A stretch of 29,405 nt of DNA from Desulfobacteraceae bacterium (lineage in GTDB: Bacteria > Desulfobacterota > Desulfobacteria > Desulfobacterales > SURF-15): contig QZKK01000045.1 in NCBI GenBank assembly GCA_003599475.1, positions 1 through 29,405 on the forward strand. Reading direction: 5' to 3'. Both the position numbers and the translations under genes were made by a program. The notes below the pieces were generated by a model. That model did no database searches. It was not told the DNA's origin and saw only the letters and a program-made list of their open reading frames with translations. Numbering within the stretch: the stretch's first letter is position 1; each line of letters begins with the position of its first letter. Shown here one piece after another: positions 8,057 to 15,199 of the stretch.

Positions 8057-8491
8057 CTAAAGTTTCAGCATTTCGGGTTTTTGGGCCTCGTGCGGGTGCT
8101 CGCCGCCGGAATAGACCTTCAGTTTTTTAATCAGTTTTCGACCGAGCCGATTCTTCGGAAGCATTCCCCGGACGGCGAAACGGATCAGGTCTTCCGGGCG
8201 TTTATCCCTGAGTTTCCTGGCGGTGATCTCTTTAAGCCCGCCGATATATCCGCTGTGGCGGTAGTAGACTTTCTGGTCCCACTTTTTGCCGGTCAAAACA
8301 ATCTTTTCGGCATTGAGGACGATGACGCTGTCTCCAGTGTCCACATGCGGGGTAAACATCGGATTGTCTTTGCCGCGAAGCCGGGCTGCAATTTTTGACG
8401 CAAGCCTTCCCAGGACGGCACCCTCTCCATCGACAAGCCACCACTTGCCCGGATTGTCGGATGCGGCTGCAATGTAGGTATACTTTTTCAC
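8057..8491 (-). CDS. rplM: 50S ribosomal protein L13 (uL13)
   Basis: uL13 is an early-assembly protein of the large subunit. The 144-residue product carries the family landmarks [38 protein letters not shown] and the [13 protein letters not shown] segment. The start is a GTG at 8491 with AGGTGA 9 bases upstream; no in-frame ATG fits the family N-terminus. It is first gene of the rplM-rpsI operon, driven by a strong promoter whose -35 box overlaps the stop codon of the preceding dehydrogenase gene. Confidence 0.97.
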   Translation of the reverse strand: MKKYTYIAAASDNPGKWWLVDGEGAVLGRLASKIAARLRGKDNPMFTPHVDTGDSVIVLNAEKIVLTGKKWDQKVYYRHSGYIGGLKEITARKLRDKRPEDLIRFAVRGMLPKNRLGRKLIKKLKVYSGGEHPHEAQKPEMLKL

Positions 8492-8530
8492 GATTCGTCA
8501 CCTTTCAATTTTAAACAATATAACTTGGTA

Positions 8531-8559
8531 CATATAATGAATGCCGAGATGGATGTCAA
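8531..8559 (-). promoter_or_regulatory. Sigma70-type promoter of rplM-rpsI
   Basis: Minus-strand TTGACA (8559-8554, perfect consensus) and TATATG (8536-8531) are 17 bases apart. The -35 hexamer overlaps the TGA stop of the upstream dehydrogenase gene. The transcript would begin near 8524, about 33 bases before the GTG of rplM. Confidence 0.7.
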
Positions 8560-9542
8560 GAGAAAACTTCCGGATTGACCACATGCTGCGGACGTTTCCC
8601 TTCGAGAACGGAAAGGCAATCCTGCATGGCCATCCGGCCCATCTGGTTTACGGCGTCGTCGGTGCGGGAAGCCATGTGCGGGGTAGAAATGAAATTGGGA
8701 ATCCGGAGCAGGGGGTGATCCTTTCCCGGGGGCTCCTTTGAAAAAACATCCGCTGCAGCACCCCCCAATTGACCCGACTCGAGCGCTTCCTTCAAGGCGG
8801 ACTCATCGACGAGCTCGCCGCGCGCCGTATTGATGAGAAAAGCTCCTTGCCGCATCCGGCCGAGCGTGTCCCGCTTGATCATCCCGAGTGTTTCCGGCGT
8901 CACGGGGAGATGAAGAGATACGAAATGAGAGCGCGAAACCAGCGTGAAAAGATCGACAAGCTCGATGTCCAGAGATCGAGCCGTTTGCGGATCGACAACC
9001 GGATCGGTACCCAGCAAGCGGCATCCAAAAGGCTTCAATCGCTTTGCGACTTCACGCCCGATAAACCCGAGCCCCACCAGGCCCACGGTCTTTCCTGTAA
9101 AACCGACTCCAGTGAACCTGGGCCACCCGCCCGACCGGGTCGCCTGGATGACCGCGTACAGATTGCGCGCAAGAGCGATCATCAGCCCGACAGTCAATTC
9201 TGCAACCGCTGCGGAATTCGCGCCGGGCGTGTTGGTTACAACAATTCCTTTCCGGGTGGCAGCTTGAATATCGACCCGGTCCGTGCCGGTTCCATACCGG
9301 GCGATCACCTTCAGCTTCCTGCCGGCACGGATCACCCCGGCACCGATGTCGTCTACGCCCGCGATGAACCCGTCGATTTCACCGATCAGCGGAATCAGCT
9401 CCGATTCGCTCAGGGGCCGGGCATAATCGTTATACACGACTTCACCGACGGTGTTTTCCAGATCCCGGATCAGATCAGGGTCGGAGCTTCCGAAGGAGGT
9501 GGAAGTGACCAGCACCCGTTTTTTTTTCAAATCATCGATCAT
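8556..9542 (-). CDS. D-2-hydroxyacid dehydrogenase (NAD(P)-dependent, SerA/GhrB-like)
   Basis: It is a reductase/dehydrogenase of 2-oxo and D-2-hydroxy acids in the phosphoglycerate-dehydrogenase-like family, cytosolic. The 328-residue protein has the N-terminal substrate domain, then the Rossmann motif GLGFIG (157-162) with an acidic D180 at the end of beta-2 favouring NAD. It has the catalytic triad Arg241 (in NTARGE), Glu270 (in SKEPP) and His289 (in TPHMAS). It lacks an ACT/ASB regulatory extension, so it is unlikely to be the dedicated serine-pathway SerA. GGGAG sits 5 bases before the ATG. It follows the FGGY kinase by 55 bases, suggesting a joint sugar-acid pathway (for instance 2-ketogluconate reduction then gluconate phosphorylation); that substrate is inference. 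Confidence 0.88.
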   Translation of the reverse strand: MIDDLKKKRVLVTSTSFGSSDPDLIRDLENTVGEVVYNDYARPLSESELIPLIGEIDGFIAGVDDIGAGVIRAGRKLKVIARYGTGTDRVDIQAATRKGIVVTNTPGANSAAVAELTVGLMIALARNLYAVIQATRSGGWPRFTGVGFTGKTVGLVGLGFIGREVAKRLKPFGCRLLGTDPVVDPQTARSLDIELVDLFTLVSRSHFVSLHLPVTPETLGMIKRDTLGRMRQGAFLINTARGELVDESALKEALESGQLGGAAADVFSKEPPGKDHPLLRIPNFISTPHMASRTDDAVNQMGRMAMQDCLSVLEGKRPQHVVNPEVFS

Positions 9543-9597
9543 GACTCTCCCTTCAGCTTCGATTGAGGATTGTCAGGCTCTTTCAAGCTTTTTTCTT

Positions 9598-11154
9598 TCA
9601 GCCTTTCCGCTCCAAATGCTTCTGCACCTCTGCAATCGGCTCGAAAAATCGGCTCATGGCATCATAGACGTTCTGGTAAATCTCGAACAATCGATTGTAG
9701 ACCGCTGTATTTGCGGCTTCCGGCCGATAGCTGCAATCGAGTTTCACGAGCTTTTCGGCCTGCTCGAAAGTGGCCAGTACACCGGTTCCCAGCAGGGCCC
9801 AAAATGCCGCCCCGAGGCTGGAAGTCTCTCCCCAGGAAGGAACAGCCAGTTCCCTGTCGAGGACATCCGAGACGATCTGCAGCCAGAGCGGTGAACGGGT
9901 AAATCCCCCGGATGCACGCACCTGCCGGATGTCTCCCGATAATTCGCCGAGCACTTCATGGAGACTCCTCATGCGGAAAGCCACCCCTTCCAGCAAAGCA
10001 CGCGCCGTATGACGGGCATCATGCTGAAGGTTCAGACCGAAGAACATCGCACGGGCATTCAGATTCCAATTCGGGCTTCGCTCGCCGGCAAAAAAAGGCA
10101 GGCAGATAAGGCCGTTTGAGCCGACGCCCGCCCCTTCCGCTATCCGAATGAGGTCCTTAAATTCGAGCCGTGCACCTTTGCCGGTGATCGAAGAAGCCGA
10201 GTTGAACAGCTCCTGCAGCCAGGAAAAGGCAACCCCGCCGTTGTTGATGGCGCCTCCGACCAGCCATCTTCCCTTATCTACGGCATAGCACCAGCTCCTT
10301 GCCTTCGGATCCAGAACCGGTCGGGAAGAAAAGATCCGCAGCGCACCGCTGGTTCCGATCATACAGGTGCTCTGCCATGAAGAGACGGCACCTGCGCCCA
10401 GATTCGAATTTGCAGCGTCCGAGGAGCCCAGAACGAAAGGGGTCGCCGGCGGTATACCCATGGCTCCTGCCAGTTCGGAGGAGATGCCCGTGAAGCATTC
10501 CCCGGGTGCACAGAGCCGAGAAAGCCTGCTCCTGTCGATTTCGACGAATTTCATCGCCGTATCGCTCCAGTCGAGGCTGTGTGTGTTGAGAAGCCCGGAA
10601 CCTGCAGCCAGCGAATAGTCGATGACATACTCTCGAATGAGCTTGTGGGTGATATATTCTTTTGCCGACAGGAACCTTTCGGCAAGATGAAAAGTTTCGG
10701 GATGATTTTCCTTGACCCACAGGATCTTATAGAGAGGATACATCCAGTGGATCGGACAGCCGGTTTCCGCGTACAGGGATCGAGCGGCATCGGTTTCTTT
10801 CGCCGCACCGGCCTGGCACGAGGCCCGGTCGTCAGCCCATGTCATCACTCCGGTGAGCGGTCTTCCCGATCGATCAACGGCGAGAATCCCGTGGAGCGCC
10901 GATCCGATGCTCATCCCCGCGCAGTACGATCCGGAGACGCCCGCGCTTTCGACGGCAGCCCGAACCGATCCGATCATACCTGAGAGCATCGCTTCCGGAT
11001 CCTGCTCCTTCCATCTGCTCTGTACGCTGTCGCTCGGGTACTCACCGGACCCGAACCCCAGGATGGACCCGTGCTGATCGACTGCCACGGATTTGCAGCT
11101 ACCCGTGCCCAGATCGATGCCTAAAAACCATGGATCGGATTTGATGCCAATCAT
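9598..11154 (-). CDS. FGGY-family carbohydrate kinase, gluconokinase-like
   Basis: It is an ATP-dependent sugar or sugar-acid kinase. The 518-residue protein begins with the FGGY ATP-grip GIDLGTGSCKSVA (12-24), contains TWADDRAS (105-112), the segment ETGCPIHWMYPLYKILW typical of the GntK branch, a catalytic aspartate D246 in GSSDAANS, and the phosphate loop GTSG (267-270). Similarity in wording to Bacillus-type gluconokinase is strong in the N-terminal half, so gluconate is the best guess; xylulose or a related acid cannot be excluded. It is the first gene of a two-gene unit with the downstream D-2-hydroxyacid dehydrogenase. The leader carries a promoter with a dyad placed like an operator. 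Confidence 0.85.
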   Translation of the reverse strand: MIGIKSDPWFLGIDLGTGSCKSVAVDQHGSILGFGSGEYPSDSVQSRWKEQDPEAMLSGMIGSVRAAVESAGVSGSYCAGMSIGSALHGILAVDRSGRPLTGVMTWADDRASCQAGAAKETDAARSLYAETGCPIHWMYPLYKILWVKENHPETFHLAERFLSAKEYITHKLIREYVIDYSLAAGSGLLNTHSLDWSDTAMKFVEIDRSRLSRLCAPGECFTGISSELAGAMGIPPATPFVLGSSDAANSNLGAGAVSSWQSTCMIGTSGALRIFSSRPVLDPKARSWCYAVDKGRWLVGGAINNGGVAFSWLQELFNSASSITGKGARLEFKDLIRIAEGAGVGSNGLICLPFFAGERSPNWNLNARAMFFGLNLQHDARHTARALLEGVAFRMRSLHEVLGELSGDIRQVRASGGFTRSPLWLQIVSDVLDRELAVPSWGETSSLGAAFWALLGTGVLATFEQAEKLVKLDCSYRPEAANTAVYNRLFEIYQNVYDAMSRFFEPIAEVQKHLERKG

Positions 11155-11199
11155 AGGCTTTTTTCACCCTTCGAAATTCATCAGCGCCTGATTTATCGG

Positions 11200-11213
11200 G
11201 ATCTATACAGATC
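11200..11213. promoter_or_regulatory. Dyad downstream of the kinase promoter, possible operator
   Basis: GATCT-ATAC-AGATC is a perfect 5-bp-arm inverted repeat, about 17-30 bases downstream of the predicted kinase transcription start. Position suits a repressor of the sugar-acid unit. The regulator is not in the window. Confidence 0.3.
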
Positions 11214-11236
11214 TGAATTGTGTTTTTTTCTTTTGG

Positions 11237-11265
11237 ACTATAGAATAAGAGCCCTGCATTGGCAA
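11237..11265 (-). promoter_or_regulatory. Sigma70-type promoter of the FGGY kinase unit
   Basis: Minus-strand TTGCCA (11265-11260) and TATAGT (11242-11237) have a 17-base spacer, each 5 of 6 to consensus. The leader is about 76 bases. Confidence 0.55.
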
Positions 11266-11304
11266 GCAGGTTTCCACTCGCAACCCCGCCTCGGGAAACA
11301 ATGC

Positions 11305-11357
11305 GCAACTCGAAACCCGCAACTCGCAACACGGACGGAGCTGACGCGGACGGAGCT
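11305..11357. repeat. Short-word repeat with GCAACTCG and CGGACGGAGCT copies
   Basis: GCAACTCG occurs at 11305-11312 and 11319-11326. The 11-mer CGGACGGAGCT occurs at 11332-11342 and again at 11347-11357, 15 bases apart. The last base of the second copy is the first T of the plus-strand TTGACA box, so the repeat abuts the CYTH-gene promoter. Confidence 0.6.
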
Positions 11358-11385
11358 TGACAGTTCGAACCTGAAAAATTAGCAT
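11357..11385 (+). promoter_or_regulatory. Sigma70-type promoter of the CYTH gene
   Basis: TTGACA (11357-11362) and TAGCAT (11380-11385) are 17 bases apart. The transcript would start near 11392, about 20 bases before the ATG at 11412. Confidence 0.55.
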
Positions 11386-11411
11386 TTACGGATAAATGCC
11401 CGGAGAATGAT

Positions 11412-12023
11412 ATGGCCGAACGGGATCGATTGGAAATCGAAGTCAAGTTCTTCCTTGAGCATCCGGAACCGGTTCGAGATCGAATCGTCGGTATAGGCGC
11501 ACATCCACTGGGAAAATGCTTCGAGACGAATATCCGTTTTGACGACGAAGCCGGCCGGTTCGGCAAGAAAAACGCCCTGCTGAGACTCAGGAAGGATCGG
11601 AAGGCGACCCTGACCTACAAGTCCCCCCCGGCCGAACACGACCCGGAGTTTAAAGTCCTGAAGGAGATAGAAGTCGAAGTGAGCGATTTCCGGTCCATGC
11701 ACATGCTGCTGGAGTCGCTCGGGTTTCGGCCTGAACAGATCTATGAAAAGTGGCGGGAATCCTTCCTTCTGGCAGAAACGAAGCTTTGCATCGACAAGAT
11801 GCCTTTCGGCACATTTCTGGAAATCGAGGGGGAAAGGTCTGAAATCCGGAAGCTGGCGGGCGAAATCGGATTTCCCTGGGAACAAAGAATCCTATGGAAC
11901 TATCTGGCCATCTTCGAAACGCTCCGCAGCCGCTGGGGGCTCCCTTTTTATGATGTCACGTTCAAAAATTTCGAAGGCAGAGACGAATTTAAAAAGTACC
12001 TCCATCTCTTTACGGCGGGATAG
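11412..12023 (+). CDS. CYTH-domain protein (class IV adenylate cyclase-like)
   Basis: CYTH domains are triphosphate tunnel enzymes; class IV adenylate cyclases (CyaB) and ThTPase/inorganic triphosphatases share the fold. The 203-residue protein begins with the signature ExExK motif (E8-I9-E10-V11-K12). It continues with alternating charged beta strands (LLRLRKDRKATLTYK at about 56-70, KEIEVEV at 82-88, FLEIEGER at about 136-143) that build the tunnel. GGAG is 6 bases before the ATG. It is transcribed alone from a good promoter and converges on the bactofilin gene, with only 13 bases between the stop codons. Whether it makes cAMP or hydrolyses a triphosphate cannot be decided from the sequence. 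Confidence 0.87.
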   Translation: MAERDRLEIEVKFFLEHPEPVRDRIVGIGAHPLGKCFETNIRFDDEAGRFGKKNALLRLRKDRKATLTYKSPPAEHDPEFKVLKEIEVEVSDFRSMHMLLESLGFRPEQIYEKWRESFLLAETKLCIDKMPFGTFLEIEGERSEIRKLAGEIGFPWEQRILWNYLAIFETLRSRWGLPFYDVTFKNFEGRDEFKKYLHLFTAG

Positions 12024-12036
12024 TCTCGGCGGCTCG

Positions 12037-12417
12037 TTACCCCTTCTTTTCGCGAGTCATCGCATCCTTTGAATCGACCTCCCGGAGAGCGATGCTTGAG
12101 ACTTCGGCGTTCAACTGTCCTTTTGCTTCCACCGACAGGTCCTTGCAGACGATTTTTCCGGAACAATTCCCGGTGGAAAGGATGATCAATTCCTTGGAGG
12201 CAACGATGTTTCCTACGAAGGTGCCGGCCACGGTCATGCTGGCTACGCGTGTCGTGGCATAGACTGCACCCTCTTTCGCGACGATCACGGTTTCACCATC
12301 GAGGTTCCCCCTGACCGTCCCCTTGACGATCAGCTTGCCCCGGCAGGAGAGGTTCCCTTCGACCGTCAGGTCGTTGTCGATGATGGAAAAGTTCTTCGAT
12401 TGATTTCTCACATTCAT
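12037..12417 (-). CDS. Bactofilin (polymer-forming cytoskeletal protein)
   Basis: Bactofilins self-assemble into nucleotide-independent filaments, often at the membrane, and position peptidoglycan enzymes; Helicobacter CcmA belongs here. I start at MNVRNQSKNFSII (126 residues), where GAGGGGAG directly precedes the ATG; the longer open frame to 12510 runs into an intergenic repeat and is unlikely. The core (about residues 12-105) shows the right-handed beta-helix rhythm: NLSCRGKLIVKGTVRGNL, then VIVAKEGAV, MTVAGTFVGNI, ELIILSTGNCSGKI and LSVEAKGQLNAEV. The tail is short and charged. It is the last member of the minus-strand block with Csd4-like and Csd6-like peptidoglycan carboxypeptidases, which supports a cell-shape role. 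Confidence 0.87.
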   Translation of the reverse strand: MNVRNQSKNFSIIDNDLTVEGNLSCRGKLIVKGTVRGNLDGETVIVAKEGAVYATTRVASMTVAGTFVGNIVASKELIILSTGNCSGKIVCKDLSVEAKGQLNAEVSSIALREVDSKDAMTREKKG

Positions 12418-12424
12418 CTCCCCT

Positions 12425-12668
12425 CGCTGCAATTGAAAAGTGAAGATTGAAGATGGAAGAATGTTCATGTCGGCACAGCCCCCAGAGAATGTCCAATGTA
12501 GAACGTCCAACTAAAAAGCTGAAGAATGTCCGATGTAAAATGTCCAACGTAAGATGTAGAAAAAAAGTAGGAATATTCCACATTTCAAAGGCAGGCCGAT
12601 TTTGCCCAATGCCTATGCTCTTTGCTCGAATCCTTGGATATTGGAAATTCTATATTCTACATTCCTCA
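12425..12668. repeat. Short-word repeat tract between the Csd4-like and bactofilin genes
   Basis: The spacer is filled with variants of AATGTCCAATGTAGA and GATGTAAAATGTCCAACG (about 12488-12560), plus GAAGATTGAAGATGGAAG (12442-12459). It ends with TTGGAAATTCTATATTC and TACATTCCTCAG (about 12644-12669), roughly the inverse of the first word. The right end coincides with the TGA stop of the upstream carboxypeptidase gene (12666-12668). Confidence 0.65.
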
Positions 12669-14261
12669 GTTCCTAGGTTCTTTCAAATCGACGAACAGCT
12701 TCCCCACCTCGGCATTCTGGTATGTGACGACCACCGGGTAGCTCCTTCCCTGCTTGTCGATCGAATATCGCGACAGAAGATCCTTTGCGGTGTTGATCAC
12801 GAACCCGCGATCTTCACCGTCGTTGCTCCGGCGGTCTCCCACGAATCCCTTGAAGTTGACCACCCAGACTGACGGGTCTCCGTTTTCCGCGGTCACATCG
12901 ACGATTTCAAAGAGATCCCCTTTGACAAGGGTGACACGCTCATTGTTCCGGCAGACCTTCTCTTTGCCGTTGATTTGAATTCGAAATGTTTTGACTGCCG
13001 GTTTTTGGTCGCGCGGCGGCTCGGAATCGGTGCGCCCTTTTGTCTGGAGGACCCTGGGGGGTTCGGAACGCAGCGAGATGGTCACTTTTCCGCATGGGTA
13101 GTAATCCTTCCTGACCACGATCTGGGTTTCCCGCTGGATGCTGAATTTTTTCCGAACATCGCTGATCGTGCCGAAACCGATCAAATCCGCAGTCAATCCC
13201 CGCTCATAATTCGCCTCGATATGTGAGATCATGATGGTGTCGCCGGGCTGCACATAAAGCGTCTGCTGATTGCCTACGACGACCGGCAGCTCTTCGTTTA
13301 CGGCGATGACCAGATAATCGAGCTCCGGAGGATCCAAATTTACACCCGGAGTCTCCTGAACGATTCCCAACCGGTCCATGAACGCGTTGATCGCCAGGTT
13401 GTGATGGCGGACCTTCAACTCGAGCGGCAGGGACTTGCTCGTCTCGATTCCGAAGGCCGGGACCCCGCAAGTAAATAACGCATAGTAGGTTGCCGATTTC
13501 CGCTGTTCCTTGTGGGGGGATTCCGCTTCGCGGCTCCGGTGGTTGTTGAACCGAAAATGATGCTCGGAATTTTCGATTTGGCTGTTTATCCGGGCGGCTA
13601 CCGCTCTGGCCATTTCCCCAAGCCGGATCTCTTCGCCGGTTGCAGGATTCATATGAACTTCGGCATCGGCGATCAGCGATTGGCCGTAACGGAGCGGGTT
13701 CCGGTCCTGGTTTTCCCATGTATCGGAGTAGAATCCTGAACCGTCGTGCAGGTTCAGGAGACAGTCGCTTTCCTGAATGAGCCGCTTGAGGATGGAAACC
13801 ACTTTGGTCTCGTAGGTATGCCGGGCTTCCTCATCGAACTGCCGGTTCATGTCCTGATTGACGATTCTCTGCCGGAGCACGATCGAGTGAAAATTCGCAC
13901 GGGGTACAACGATGAGGTTCCCCTTGGAAAGGCAGATATCGGCATAGGGATCGGCAGACAAGAAACCTCCCGGCTCATCCCCTTGAATACCGCCGATCAG
14001 AAGCAGCGTCTTTCCAGGCCGCTCGCCGTAGATGCGATACACGTTGAGTTCATAGTCGGTCCCTTCGAAAAAAATCTCATGGGTTCTGCGCTGGCAGCGG
14101 GCATCGTCCGGGAAAAACAGAAGAAGGAACACAAGCAGGCAGAAAAAGCTCCGCCATCGAAACCCTTCCTGTCCCGTCGTTTCCCTCGGATGATATTGGA
14201 AGCTCCCTTTCACGTCGAATCCTTTTCCGCAAACCCACCCTGTAAGTCTTTTTTTCCTCAT
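12666..14261 (-). CDS. Csd4/Pgp1-like M14 murein carboxypeptidase, exported
   Basis: It probably trims peptidoglycan tripeptides to dipeptides in the periplasm, the activity of Helicobacter Csd4 and Campylobacter Pgp1 that creates cell curvature. The 531-residue protein has a hydrophobic signal segment (about 37-50) after a long basic n-region. Zinc ligands read Gln93-x-x-Glu96 in IQGDEPGG and His172 in NLHDGSG; the Gln in place of His is the known Csd4 peculiarity. An NR pair (139-140) and the likely general base Glu273 (in GIETSK) complete the M14 site. C-terminal residues about 310-530 form beta-rich accessory domains. The ATG overlaps the upstream stop (ATGA). A GTG at 14213 with AAGGA 6 bases upstream is an alternative start giving a more normal signal peptide. 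Confidence 0.82.
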   Translation of the reverse strand: MRKKRLTGWVCGKGFDVKGSFQYHPRETTGQEGFRWRSFFCLLVFLLLFFPDDARCQRRTHEIFFEGTDYELNVYRIYGERPGKTLLLIGGIQGDEPGGFLSADPYADICLSKGNLIVVPRANFHSIVLRQRIVNQDMNRQFDEEARHTYETKVVSILKRLIQESDCLLNLHDGSGFYSDTWENQDRNPLRYGQSLIADAEVHMNPATGEEIRLGEMARAVAARINSQIENSEHHFRFNNHRSREAESPHKEQRKSATYYALFTCGVPAFGIETSKSLPLELKVRHHNLAINAFMDRLGIVQETPGVNLDPPELDYLVIAVNEELPVVVGNQQTLYVQPGDTIMISHIEANYERGLTADLIGFGTISDVRKKFSIQRETQIVVRKDYYPCGKVTISLRSEPPRVLQTKGRTDSEPPRDQKPAVKTFRIQINGKEKVCRNNERVTLVKGDLFEIVDVTAENGDPSVWVVNFKGFVGDRRSNDGEDRGFVINTAKDLLSRYSIDKQGRSYPVVVTYQNAEVGKLFVDLKEPRN

Positions 14262-15199
14262 CCGGTCGGCTCTGATTCATCTTCCCTGTCGATGAGGGCG
14301 AAGTTTTTTTCCAGCAACAAACCCCCATTTGTATCGAACACCAGAATGGTTGCCGTTTCGTAAGGTTCCGGTCCGTGATAAGGCGCTTTGAATCGTATGG
14401 TCTTGAACCGGGTAATCGAAAATGACTGCCCGTTTTTGATGCTGGAGGGAATCCCTGATTCCAGAGGGGCCTCCGGGAGAACGATCCATTTGTCCGGGTC
14501 TTCTTTTCCGGACTTCAAAATGAGAAAAGTACGGCCGGAAATCGGATTCGACTTCGGATCGATGTTTCGAATCTTGTATTTGATGCGAATCGTATTGCTG
14601 TCGGGTTCGGCGATAGAAAAAAAATCCTCTACTTCCACGAGGGATCGGATTCCGGTGGAAACCATCCTCACCGGAGGGGGTGCATTCTTCGCCGGCAGTT
14701 TGGGTGGAGGATCTGCGGAAATCGCCGCAACGAGAACCGGTCCTGTTTTCTCCGCCCTCTCCCTTCCTGAATCTGCAATCGGCTGGGCATGGGCTTCCTC
14801 AGCGGGCGACTTCTCCTTTTGCTTCAGGGGGGCTTCTCGAAATGAACCTTCGCTGCGACTGGGCGGCTTTTGCGCTTCGACAAGCACGACACGGGCCAGC
14901 AGAATCTCCTTTTCCTCCCGCATCGAATCGATTCTCTCCCGGCCGGCCCTTACGGCATCTTTCAACGATCTGTTTTGGGAAGCCTGATCGAAGTAGAAGA
15001 ATCCGAAAGATACAGCCGACACGGAAGCAACGATGAAAACAAGGACCCAAACGGTGATGAAGGCCTTGAATCTTTCAAGCCGTACGATCCTTCCATTGCT
15101 TCCGATAAACAGCAGGGTCCATCCGCCGGATCGCTTAGGAGAATCCGGAGAGCCCGGTGGGGTTACCGCCCTCTCCAAATCTCTCGCAAGATCTTCCAT
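14258..15199 (-). CDS. Single-pass membrane protein with periplasmic beta domain, unrecognised
   Basis: I do not recognise a named family. The 313-residue protein has a cytoplasmic N-terminus with a hydrophobic strand (WTLLFIGSNGRIVRL, 27-41), one transmembrane helix (about 46-70), and a short coiled coil (about 71-110). A Pro/Ala/Lys-rich periplasmic linker follows (about 111-185), then a beta-rich C-terminal domain (about 186-305). The ATG, with GGGAG 8 bases upstream, lies 37 bases inside the end of the YkuD gene, and the stop overlaps the Csd4-like gene, so all three are translated together. By position it could tether or activate the flanking carboxypeptidases, as the membrane proteins Csd5 or Csd7 do in Helicobacter; this is inference only. 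Confidence 0.75.
   Translation of the reverse strand: MEDLARDLERAVTPPGSPDSPKRSGGWTLLFIGSNGRIVRLERFKAFITVWVLVFIVASVSAVSFGFFYFDQASQNRSLKDAVRAGRERIDSMREEKEILLARVVLVEAQKPPSRSEGSFREAPLKQKEKSPAEEAHAQPIADSGRERAEKTGPVLVAAISADPPPKLPAKNAPPPVRMVSTGIRSLVEVEDFFSIAEPDSNTIRIKYKIRNIDPKSNPISGRTFLILKSGKEDPDKWIVLPEAPLESGIPSSIKNGQSFSITRFKTIRFKAPYHGPEPYETATILVFDTNGGLLLEKNFALIDREDESEPTG

Noticed and set aside
11276..11357. Possible CRISPR array from repeated words
   Set aside because: Copies are short, degenerate and irregularly spaced, with no spacer-length periodicity and no cas genes nearby.
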